Source of the DNA: Bacteroidales bacterium
GTDB lineage: Bacteria; Bacteroidota; Bacteroidia; Bacteroidales; UBA4181
Direction of reading: 5' to 3'
Length of the DNA: 60,543 bases
Assembly: GCA_031275285.1 (NCBI GenBank)
Contig: JAISOY010000063.1
Span: 1-60,543, forward strand
Below, one piece after another: positions 53,190-60,543 of the stretch (position 1 is the first letter of the stretch; the number at the start of each line of letters is the position of its first letter). The translations under genes and the position numbers were made by a program. The notes beneath the pieces are model-generated. The model was given only the letters and a program-made list of their open reading frames with translations, was not told the origin of the DNA and made no database searches.

Positions 53190-54509
53190 ATGGCAAAAGC
53201 ATTTCAGAAAATATACACACAAATCAGCCAGATAACAAAAGCTACCTGTATGTTGAAAGCAACAGGTGTCGGATATGATGAGCTGGCAACCGTGGATGGC
53301 GTTTTAGCCCAGGTGGTAAAGATCAACGGAGATGAAGTAACATTACAGGTATTCCAGGGTACGGAGGGTATCCGTACCAATGCCGAAGTTGTATTTTTGG
53401 GAAAATCCCCCACATTGAAAGTAGGATCTCAACTGGCAGGACGATTTTTTAACGCTTTCGGTGACCCTATTGACGGAGGTGCCGTACCCGAAGGTGAAGA
53501 ACGTGAGATCGGCGGCCCGTCCGTTAACCCGGTACGCCGGAAACAACCATCGGAACTGATTGCCACCGGTATGGCCGGTATCGACCTGAACAATACATTA
53601 GTAACAGGACAAAAAATTCCCTTTTTTGCAGACCCCGACCAACCTTTTAACCAAGTAATGGCAACTGTTGCTTTACGTGCTGAAACAGATAAGATCATCC
53701 TTGGCGGTATGGGATTGGCCAATGATGATTACCTGTATTTTAAAAATGTTTTCAGTAACGCAGGATCGCTTGACCGTATCATCAGTTTTGTAAATACGAC
53801 CGAAGATCCGCCTGTTGAGCGTTTGCTGATTCCGGATATGGCACTGACTGCTGCTGAATATTTTGCTGTTGATAAGAATGAAAAGGTTTTGGTATTGCTC
53901 ACCGATATGAGTTCTTATGCTGATGCCCTGGCCATCGTTTCCAACCGTATGGATCAAATCCCTTCGAAAGATTCCATGCCGGGATCACTTTATTCTGATT
54001 TGGCAAAAATATATGAAAAGGCCGTCCAGTTCCCGGATGGCGGTTCTATCACTATTATTGCCGTTACGACTCTTTCGGGCGGTGATATCACACACTCCGT
54101 TCCGGATAACACCGGATATATTACGGAAGGCCAGTTATTTCTCCGCCGGGATAGTGACATTGGAAAAGTCATCGTCGATCCTTTCCGCAGTCTTTCCCGT
54201 CTGAAACAATTGGTCATCGGGAAAAAAACACGCGAAGACCATCCTCAAGTAATGAATGCTGCCGTACGTTTATATTCGGATGCAGCCAATGCAAAAACCA
54301 AGCTCGAAAATGGTTTTGACCTGAGTAATTACGACGAACGGACATTGGCTTTTGCCAAAGATTACTCCAATAACCTGCTGGCTATTGATGTCAATATCAA
54401 TACTACGGAAATGCTGGACGAAGCATGGACGTTGTTTGCCAAACACTTTAAACCGGAAGAAGTGAATATAAAGAAGGAGTTGGTGGATAAATACTGGAAA
54501 AGTAATTGA
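53190..54509 (+). CDS. ntpB: V-type ATPase subunit B (non-catalytic)
   Basis: 439 residues. It shares the A/B fold but the P-loop position is degenerate: after FADPDQPFNQVMATV there is no GxxxxGKT. Conserved are MAGIDLNNTLVTGQKIP, TDMSSYADALAIVSN and GSLYSDLAKIYEKA. It forms the regulatory nucleotide sites of the A3B3 head. Together with A it is the soluble motor. The next gene, subunit D, begins 75 bp later behind a hairpin. Confidence 0.97.
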   Translation: MAKAFQKIYTQISQITKATCMLKATGVGYDELATVDGVLAQVVKINGDEVTLQVFQGTEGIRTNAEVVFLGKSPTLKVGSQLAGRFFNAFGDPIDGGAVPEGEEREIGGPSVNPVRRKQPSELIATGMAGIDLNNTLVTGQKIPFFADPDQPFNQVMATVALRAETDKIILGGMGLANDDYLYFKNVFSNAGSLDRIISFVNTTEDPPVERLLIPDMALTAAEYFAVDKNEKVLVLLTDMSSYADALAIVSNRMDQIPSKDSMPGSLYSDLAKIYEKAVQFPDGGSITIIAVTTLSGGDITHSVPDNTGYITEGQLFLRRDSDIGKVIVDPFRSLSRLKQLVIGKKTREDHPQVMNAAVRLYSDAANAKTKLENGFDLSNYDERTLAFAKDYSNNLLAIDVNINTTEMLDEAWTLFAKHFKPEEVNIKKELVDKYWKSN

Positions 54510-54525
54510 AAATGGAGAATGGAAA

Positions 54526-54563
54526 ATTGAAAATGGGCTTAGCATCATTTATCAATTTTCAAT
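54526..54563 (+). repeat. Inverted repeat in the B-D gap
   Basis: ATTGAAAAT (54526-54534) pairs with ATTTTCAAT (54555-54563). TTGAAAATGG occurs twice nearby (54506 and 54527). The stem is short with a 20-nt loop. It may mark an mRNA processing or stability boundary between A/B and D/I/K. Confidence 0.5.
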
Positions 54564-54583
54564 ATTGAATAATCAATTAAAAG

Positions 54584-55186
54584 ATGGCCATAAAATTCCA
54601 ATATAATAAGACCTCTCTTCAGAACATTGAAAAGAATCTGAAGATGCGACAGCGTTCACTGCCTACCATTAAAAGCAAGGAAAGTGCTTTACGGATGGAA
54701 GTAAAACGGGCCAAAGACGAAGCGCGTACATTGAAAGCAAAACTCGAGGAGGAAATCAATTCATATGAAAAAATGGCTGCTCTCTGGAATGAGTTCGATC
54801 CGTCACTCATTTCAGTGCAGGACGTACAACTATCGGCTAGAAAAGTAGCCGGAATACGTATCCCCATATTGGAAGATGTACTCTTCACTGTCAGGCCGTT
54901 CAGCCTGTTTAATCAGCCTAAATGGTACCTTGATGGTATCCACCTGTTACAATCACTGGCAAAAACAGGGATTGAATATGAATTTTGCAAAATGAAAATC
55001 GATTCGCTGGAATATGCCCGGAAAAAAACAACACAAAAAGTAAATCTGTTTGAAAAAGTCCAGATACCCGGATACGAAGATGCGATCCGAAAGATCAAAA
55101 GATTTATGGAAGATGAAGAAAATTTATCGAAGTCATCCCAAAAGATCATGAAATCGCGTCAGTCTGCAATAGAAAACAATGTTTGA
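54584..55186 (+). CDS. ntpD: V-type ATPase subunit D
   Basis: 200 residues, the usual size. Two long helices flanking a short region: N-terminal KFQYNKTSLQNIEKNLKMRQ then KSKESALRMEVKRAKDEA, C-terminal ARKKTTQKVNLFEKVQIPG. This is the central rotor shaft inside the A3B3 head. It is followed by the membrane subunit I after 37 bp. The partner rotor subunit F was not found. Confidence 0.95.
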   Translation: MAIKFQYNKTSLQNIEKNLKMRQRSLPTIKSKESALRMEVKRAKDEARTLKAKLEEEINSYEKMAALWNEFDPSLISVQDVQLSARKVAGIRIPILEDVLFTVRPFSLFNQPKWYLDGIHLLQSLAKTGIEYEFCKMKIDSLEYARKKTTQKVNLFEKVQIPGYEDAIRKIKRFMEDEENLSKSSQKIMKSRQSAIENNV

Positions 55187-55223
55187 CTTTCAATAACATT
55201 CATCATCATCAATATGAAGAAGT

Positions 55224-57059
55224 ATGATTGAGAAAATGAAAAAATATAGTTTCCTGATTTATTATAAAACTTATAATGAATTTCTGGAAAGTATCCAGCA
55301 AGCAGGTGTTGTACACATTGTTGAAAAGCAAAAGGGTATCCCTGACGATGCCGTTGATTTGCGCCAACAACTGAAAACAGCCGATCTGCTGAAAAACAAT
55401 ATCCGCATGATGAAGCGGAGGGTCAATGAACAAAAAGAAGCAACCGCTCATCCTATCAATCCCCAGATAGACGGCCTTACTATCCTGAATACATGCGAAC
55501 AATTGAAAACCCAGCAGGAGCAACTGAGAAACAAGCAGCAAGGTTTGCAGAAAGATATTGAAAATATGTCCGTATGGGGAGATTTCGATCTGGACATACT
55601 CAAAAAATATGAAAAGGCCGGATTACAAATAAATTTCTATTCGTGCAGGGAACGCGAATTCAAACCTGAATGGAATGATCAATTCGATGTGGTCAGAATT
55701 GCCATGGTGGGTTCTATCGTATATTTCATCACCATTACCAAATCAGGATCCGAAGAAGAACCCGATGCAGAAAAGATAAGGCTTTCAAATCTGTCTCTCG
55801 GAGATTTAAGATGCGCTTTAACTGATGCGAATACCCAGATTGAAAGTATAGAACAACAGTTAAACCTGTTGTCCGTTGAACATCTCAATGACCTGATTGA
55901 GGCACAACGACAAGTAAGCGAAAGTATCGACGTATCAAAGGTACACCTGCATACCGAAAAGAAAGCAGATGACAAATTGATCCTTCTGGAAGGATGGGTA
56001 CCTGAGGTAAAAGAACAGGGTCTGATCGATGCTCTTGATAGTCAGGATGCCTATTACACCAGTAAAGAACCGGATAAAGACGATAAATCTGTGCCTATTT
56101 TATTAAAAAATAATAAAGTGGCACGTTTATTCGAACCGATCGGAGAACTGTATGATCTTCCCAACTATTATGAGTTGGATCTTACGGCTTTCTTTGCTCC
56201 GTTTTACATGTTATTTTTCGGACTTTGCCTTGGAGATGCCGGATACGGGCTCTTATTGTTTCTTGTCGGGATATTTGCCCGTCCAAAAGTAAAGCCATCC
56301 ATGAAACCGATACTATCACTGGTTACATGGCTAGGTGCGGCTACTATGGTCTGCGGAACCATCAGCGGGACTTTCTTTGGGATCGGACTGCTCAATGTCA
56401 ACTGGCCATGGCTTACTTCGTTCAAAAAGTTCATGCTCGATTCAGACCAATTATTCCTTCTGGCTTTAATTCTTGGTGCCATACAAATCATTTTCGGTAT
56501 GATTATTAAAGCCATCGGTCAGGTACGCCGCTATGGTTGGGCTTATTCATTGGAAACCTGGGGCTGGTTGATCCTTTTTTTGGGTGGAGGGGGATTACTC
56601 CTTCTTACCAAAAAATCCTTACTCTCAGCAGATACAGCCAAATACATCTGTTATGGAGTTGTAGGTGTAGCTGTATTGTTTATCTTCCTGCTCAATACTC
56701 CGGGAAGAAATCCATTTATCAATTTCGGAACCGGTTTATGGAACACGTATAATATGGCCACCGGATTACTGGGCGATTTGTTATCCTATATTCGTCTTTT
56801 TGCACTAGGTATCTGTGGTGCCGTATTAGGATTTGCATTCAATGACCTGGCATTAAGCCTGAGTGGTGATATTCCGGTATTAAGTCAGATTATCATGCTT
56901 GTTATCCTTTTGATAGGGCATTCTCTGAATATCTTCATGAGCGGTCTGGGTGCTTTCGTTCATCCGATGCGTCTAACTTTCGTCGAATTTTATAAGAATG
57001 CAGGATTTGAAGGTGGAGGAAAAAAATACAAACCATTTAAACATATAGTCACTGAATAA
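55224..57059 (+). CDS. ntpI: V-type ATPase subunit I
   Basis: 611 residues. The N-terminal 300 are cytoplasmic with coiled-coil parts (EQLKTQQEQLRNKQQGLQ) and the C-terminal half has about seven transmembrane helices beginning FFAPFYMLFFGLCLGDAGYG. The ion-path region includes LLSYIRLFALGICGAVLGF, with the functionally key Arg, and GHSLNIFMSGLGAFVHPMRL then FVEFYKNAGFEGGG. It is the stator that carries ions between the K ring and the membrane surfaces. K follows 43 bp later. Confidence 0.95.
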   Translation: MIEKMKKYSFLIYYKTYNEFLESIQQAGVVHIVEKQKGIPDDAVDLRQQLKTADLLKNNIRMMKRRVNEQKEATAHPINPQIDGLTILNTCEQLKTQQEQLRNKQQGLQKDIENMSVWGDFDLDILKKYEKAGLQINFYSCREREFKPEWNDQFDVVRIAMVGSIVYFITITKSGSEEEPDAEKIRLSNLSLGDLRCALTDANTQIESIEQQLNLLSVEHLNDLIEAQRQVSESIDVSKVHLHTEKKADDKLILLEGWVPEVKEQGLIDALDSQDAYYTSKEPDKDDKSVPILLKNNKVARLFEPIGELYDLPNYYELDLTAFFAPFYMLFFGLCLGDAGYGLLLFLVGIFARPKVKPSMKPILSLVTWLGAATMVCGTISGTFFGIGLLNVNWPWLTSFKKFMLDSDQLFLLALILGAIQIIFGMIIKAIGQVRRYGWAYSLETWGWLILFLGGGGLLLLTKKSLLSADTAKYICYGVVGVAVLFIFLLNTPGRNPFINFGTGLWNTYNMATGLLGDLLSYIRLFALGICGAVLGFAFNDLALSLSGDIPVLSQIIMLVILLIGHSLNIFMSGLGAFVHPMRLTFVEFYKNAGFEGGGKKYKPFKHIVTE

Positions 57060-57087
57060 TAATAACACAATCAATTAGAAATAATAA

Positions 57088-57549
<462 letters not shown>

Positions 57550-57573
57550 AAAGCCTTTTCTTAAAAGTACCAT

Positions 57574-57608
57574 AAAAAAGGTGTCTCCGAAATGAGATGC
57601 CTTTTTTT
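57574..57608 (+). terminator. Terminator of the V-ATPase operon
   Basis: AAAAAAGGTGTCTC (57574-57587) pairs with GAGATGCCTTTTTT (57594-57607) with one G-T, 6-nt loop and a T-run. It lies 25 nt after the K stop codon. Confidence 0.9.
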
Positions 57609-57669
57609 ATGAGTTGTTTTTGTGTTTCCCATAAATCTTACTTTGTTTCTTATTTTCTGATACACATCA

Positions 57670-57700
57670 TTTTTCACACCGGTAAATAGCTCTACATTTG
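57670..57700 (+). promoter_or_regulatory. Promoter of the acetyltransferase gene
   Basis: TACATTTG (57693-57700) matches the -7 consensus with TTTT at 57670-57673 as a poor -33. The gene begins 26 nt later. Confidence 0.5.
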
Positions 57701-57725
57701 ACCAGATTTAGTGAACAATCATAAG

Positions 57726-58349
57726 ATGAAAACAGAGTTAGAAAAATGTATGGATGGAGAATGGTACGATTGTCATCATCCCATTTTCATCGAATTTAAG
57801 GCAAACGCCCGGAAACTCCTGACTCAATATAACACCCTGCCCTATGATGATAAAACGGACAGGCGTGATTTAATAAAAAAACTACTGGGTAGCGTAGGTA
57901 GTAATGTGTCTATAGGTAATCCTTTTATTTGTGACTATGGTCGAAATATTCACATAGGCAACAATGTATCGGTGAATATGAATTGTACCTTCGTGGATTG
58001 CAATAAGATAACAATAGGAAATAATATACTGATTGCTTCTAATGTACAGATATACACAGCTGCTCACCCTATAGAACTAAATGACAGGTTAACACCGGAT
58101 TGGAATGAAGAAAGTTCCAGCTATTTTTGCCGGACTTTTGCTCTTCCGGTCGCCATAGAAGACGGCTGCTGGATCGGCGGAGGAGTTATCATTGTACCTG
58201 GAGTAACTATTGGTCAAGGCTCTGTTATTGGAGCGGGAAGCGTAGTAACCAAGGATATTCCTGCCAATAGTCTGGCTGTAGGGAACCCTTGCAGAGTAAT
58301 TCGTAAATTAAATGGAGGACAAAATAATGATTCAACTGATTGCATTTGA
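57726..58349 (+). CDS. Maltose/galactoside O-acetyltransferase family protein
   Basis: 207 residues from MKTELEKCMDGEWYDCHHP (ATG 57726; a GTG five codons earlier is less likely). The N-terminal Mac domain is followed by a left-handed beta-helix of hexapeptide repeats (VGSNVSIGNPFICDYG, GNNVSVNMNCTFVDC). The catalytic His lies in IYTAAHPIELNDRL, and GGGVIIVPGVTIGQGSVIGAG closes the helix. It transfers acetyl from acetyl-CoA to a sugar or similar acceptor. A phosphatase gene overlaps its end by 23 bases, so the two are probably co-expressed. Confidence 0.92.
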   Translation: MKTELEKCMDGEWYDCHHPIFIEFKANARKLLTQYNTLPYDDKTDRRDLIKKLLGSVGSNVSIGNPFICDYGRNIHIGNNVSVNMNCTFVDCNKITIGNNILIASNVQIYTAAHPIELNDRLTPDWNEESSSYFCRTFALPVAIEDGCWIGGGVIIVPGVTIGQGSVIGAGSVVTKDIPANSLAVGNPCRVIRKLNGGQNNDSTDCI

Positions 58350-58974
58350 CCTGGACGGAACCATAGCAGATACCATTCCTATATGTATCGACGCTTTTAG
58401 AGAAGCGGTATCACCATATTTCGGAAGGGAACTATCCGAAAAAGAGATCATCCAGACTTTCGGATTAAACGAAGAAGGAATGATAAAAAAAGTGATTGAT
58501 AAAGATTGGAAAAATGCATTGGAGGATTTTTATACCCAATATCAAAAAATGCATGTCCGGTGTCCTGATCCGTTTGAGGGAGCCAAAGAATTGATCCTCC
58601 AGTTAAAAGCCCACCATCTTATAGTAGGCCTGATTACAGGAAAAGGAGAAAGAAGTTGCCGGATCACCCTGCAACAATTCGGAATGGAAAACTACTTTGA
58701 TTTTATTGAGACCGGCTCCCCTGACAAAAACATAAAATCAGAAGCGCTAATCAACTGTCGAAACCAATATCACTTATCATCGGACGAACTGGTATACATA
58801 GGAGATACTGTTTCTGATATATTATCCTGTAAACAGGCCGGAATACAATGCTTATCTGCCGGATGGGCCACATCCGCCGAATCAGATCAACTACAGAAAT
58901 ATAATAAAGGATATGTGTTTCAGACTATTGACTCCCTGAAAGAGTATATTTTTCATAAAATCCAGATCGGGTAA
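58327..58974 (+). CDS. HAD-family hydrolase (phosphoglycolate-phosphatase-like)
   Basis: 215 residues from MIQLIAFDLDGTIADTIP (ATG 58327), overlapping the previous gene in another frame. HAD motifs: DLDGT (nucleophile Asp), GLITGKG (motif II), Lys in SPDKNIKSEALINC and YIGDTVSDILSCKQAG (motif IV). A cap domain of about 60 residues follows motif I. Substrate is likely a small phosphate ester; the name PGP-like reflects the fold only. Cytoplasmic. Confidence 0.9.
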   Translation: MIQLIAFDLDGTIADTIPICIDAFREAVSPYFGRELSEKEIIQTFGLNEEGMIKKVIDKDWKNALEDFYTQYQKMHVRCPDPFEGAKELILQLKAHHLIVGLITGKGERSCRITLQQFGMENYFDFIETGSPDKNIKSEALINCRNQYHLSSDELVYIGDTVSDILSCKQAGIQCLSAGWATSAESDQLQKYNKGYVFQTIDSLKEYIFHKIQIG

Positions 58975-59061
58975 ATCAGATAAAGAAATAATTTAAACTA
59001 AAATAAGACTGATAATGATTCATATAAGTAATATAAAACAACTAATGTTATACTTTCTGAA

Positions 59062-59118
59062 CGTAATCAACTTTATCAATGCGACTTAAGAAAACAATAA
59101 ATAGCACAGAGTGCTTAA
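59062..59118 (+). repeat. 57-bp dispersed repeat, copy 4
   Basis: Matches copy 2 at 53 of 57 positions with no gaps. It ends GTGCTTAA 13 bases before the next start codon (ATG 59132), the same spacing as copy 2 to its gene. Confidence 0.9.
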
Positions 59119-59131
59119 TTTCAATCACAAT

Positions 59132-59779
59132 ATGATCAATACTATATTTTTTGATTTAGATGGTGTAATTATTGATTCCGAACCAATACACGCCAAAGCT
59201 AAAAAACTTACATTGGATGAATACGGAATAGGTTATCCTGCTTCGATTTTTGACGATTTCATAGGACTAACCGATGAGGATTTCTTTAAATATGTTTCCG
59301 TAGAATTAGAGAAAAAAAATCGTCCTTTTGAAATATTATTGCAAAAGAAACAGGAGTTATTTATTGAATTACTACCTGAAATGAAGTTTGTTGACGATTT
59401 TTTACTATTCTACCAGGAAATAAAAAATAAAGGCATGAAAACGGCACTGGTAAGTTCAGTATCGACATACACATTCGAATTGGTAGATAAAAATTTCAAT
59501 ATAAGCCACTTATTCGACTTACTGGTGACCAAAAAGGATACCGTTCATCATAAACCCCATCCGGCCCCTTATATCAAAGCATTACAAAAACTACCGGCTT
59601 CCATAGAAAGTACCATTGTCATTGAAGATTCGCCGAATGGAATTACTTCTGCAAAGAAAGCAGGGTGTAAAGTTTTTGCATTAACCACTTCTTTTGGAGC
59701 TGAAAAATTGACAGAAGCAGATGAAATTTTTGGAAGTTATATGGAATTGTCAGGAAAACTTGGGCTTACATACGATTAA
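59132..59779 (+). CDS. HAD-family hydrolase (beta-phosphoglucomutase-like)
   Basis: 215 residues from MINTIFFDLDGVIIDSEP (ATG 59132); an upstream GTG lies inside the repeat. HAD motifs: DLDGV, SSVSTYTFEL (motif II), Lys in HHKPHPAPYIKAL and VIEDSPNGITSAKKAGCK (motif IV). The DSEP after motif I and the 'EDSPNG' motif IV are seen in beta-phosphoglucomutase-like and sugar-phosphatase members. Substrate not determined. Its stop faces that of the Crp/Fnr gene. Confidence 0.9.
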   Translation: MINTIFFDLDGVIIDSEPIHAKAKKLTLDEYGIGYPASIFDDFIGLTDEDFFKYVSVELEKKNRPFEILLQKKQELFIELLPEMKFVDDFLLFYQEIKNKGMKTALVSSVSTYTFELVDKNFNISHLFDLLVTKKDTVHHKPHPAPYIKALQKLPASIESTIVIEDSPNGITSAKKAGCKVFALTTSFGAEKLTEADEIFGSYMELSGKLGLTYD

Positions 59780-59784
59780 CAATA

Positions 59785-60369
59785 TTATAAAGCCCCGGCA
59801 CGTACCCGGCTTAATGATTCGGGAGCCATCAGTAAATAAGACGATATATGGTTTACAGAAGCCCTTTTGGCTACTTCAGGATATTCCTTTATGAATCTTT
59901 CATATCGTTCCCTTGCCGTTTCAAAACGCCAGGAATCAGCTTTCTGCTGAGAGATGATCAACCCTGATTCTAAAATACTGATATGTAATTTGGCTATATT
60001 GGGAAATTGAAGGGACAATGTTTTCAGGCTGTTGTTGGGTATAGTGTAGATAACACTTGGCTCCAGAGCTTCTATCATCAGGCTTGTAGGTTGATCCCGG
60101 AACAAACTCACTATACAAAAGGCAAGTGTACTGCCTTCACAAGTAAAATGTTCCGTTACGTCATGCCCTTTTTTATAGTAGAATTGCCTTATCATACCGG
60201 ATCTCACATAGATAAAATCCTTGGCAACAGCCCCTTGCTTCAAATATAATTCTCCTTTTTCCAGTTCTCTGTAACCCATGACTGACGCTATTTGCTGCAA
60301 GTCGTCAGTAGAAAGTTGCACGTCATACTTATCGGCAATAATTCCAGCGATATCTAAAGTTGATTCCAT
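59785..60369 (-). CDS. Crp/Fnr-family transcription regulator
   Basis: 194 residues. An N-terminal cyclic-nucleotide-binding-like jelly roll (ELEKGELYLKQGAVAKDFIYV, SGMIRQFYYKKGHDVTEHF) is joined by the long dimer helix to a winged-helix domain (RYERFIKEYPEVAKRASVN, ISSYLLMAPESLSRVRAG). No Fnr-type Cys cluster is visible and the ligand pocket is not CRP-like in detail, so the effector is unknown. The recognition helix holds PESLSRVR. Possible targets nearby cannot be named. Confidence 0.9.
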   Translation of the reverse strand: MESTLDIAGIIADKYDVQLSTDDLQQIASVMGYRELEKGELYLKQGAVAKDFIYVRSGMIRQFYYKKGHDVTEHFTCEGSTLAFCIVSLFRDQPTSLMIEALEPSVIYTIPNNSLKTLSLQFPNIAKLHISILESGLIISQQKADSWRFETARERYERFIKEYPEVAKRASVNHISSYLLMAPESLSRVRAGAL

Positions 60370-60543
60370 TAAATTGAATTAGCTTATTTTCAAACAGAAA
60401 AGAGCAAAAAGGATGATCAGGAAAAATCGTCCGATGCCCACAGATAAAAAAAATATTTATGATAAGGTAAAACCACAATTCTAAACGAACCTACAATATG
60501 ATTATTCTGTATCTGAATCCCACCTGTATAAGGCTTGATTTAT

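Overview
The window is a chromosomal segment of a Bacteroidota bacterium, most likely order Bacteroidales. The evidence is convergent: TAnnTTTG-type promoter elements in front of several genes, a type IX secretion (T9SS) sorting tail, TonB-type outer-membrane proteins, a GH92 mannosidase, a serine-type sulfatase, SagB-like and ferredoxin-fused nitroreductases, and a V-type ATPase operon of the Bacteroidetes layout with a DUF2764 gene. No rRNA, tRNA, CRISPR array, integrase or transposase gene was seen.

Region 1 (1-14282, all minus strand) is a polymorphic-toxin locus. A T9SS-tagged beta-helix protein is followed 13 bp later by a 2803-residue Rhs/YD-repeat protein. That protein runs from a signal peptide through beta-helix, SpvB-like, FG-GAP, TcdB-like and YD-repeat parts to a Rhs core and a papain/C39-like toxin tip, and its predicted immunity gene follows. 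Beyond it lies a graveyard of displaced cassettes: Rhs-core fragments, toxin tails and immunity genes. One is a second toxin/immunity pair homologous to the active one, one is a toxin tail with a truncated imm11/DUF1629-like gene, and one is a complete orphan core plus C-terminus. Short palindromes mark the cassette joints. The immunity genes and toxin tips are AT-rich while the Rhs core is near 50% GC, which fits transfer.

Region 2 (14283-25572) holds a palindrome cluster, a GH3-type acyl-adenylate enzyme divergent from a two-subunit indolepyruvate:ferredoxin oxidoreductase, a secreted GH92 mannosidase paired with a secreted endonuclease/phosphatase-fold protein, a gamma-carbonic anhydrase and a YARHG-DUF3160 lipoprotein.

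Region 3 (25573-36483) begins with a cobalamin riboswitch in front of anaerobic ribonucleotide reductase (nrdD), followed by nrdG. Then come two nitroreductase-fold proteins, a sulfatase, a tyrosine-phosphatase-like lipoprotein and a large outer-membrane protein combining an HEYRH metallopeptidase motif, a beta-propeller and a barrel.

Region 4 (36743-47056) has a DUF2027-Smr protein, a response regulator, a YfiR-like protein with a TonB-type receptor, a lipid A acyltransferase, carboxynorspermidine decarboxylase, two envelope proteins and a LolC/E-type permease.

Region 5 (47477-57608) is the V-ATPase operon (E, DUF2764, a large thioredoxin-domain protein, A, B, D, I, K), closed by a clear terminator. 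The K subunit has all the residues expected of a Na+ site. The end of the window has an acetyltransferase, two HAD phosphatases and a Crp/Fnr regulator.

A 57-bp intergenic repeat occurs four times between 22393 and 59118 and fits no feature I can name.
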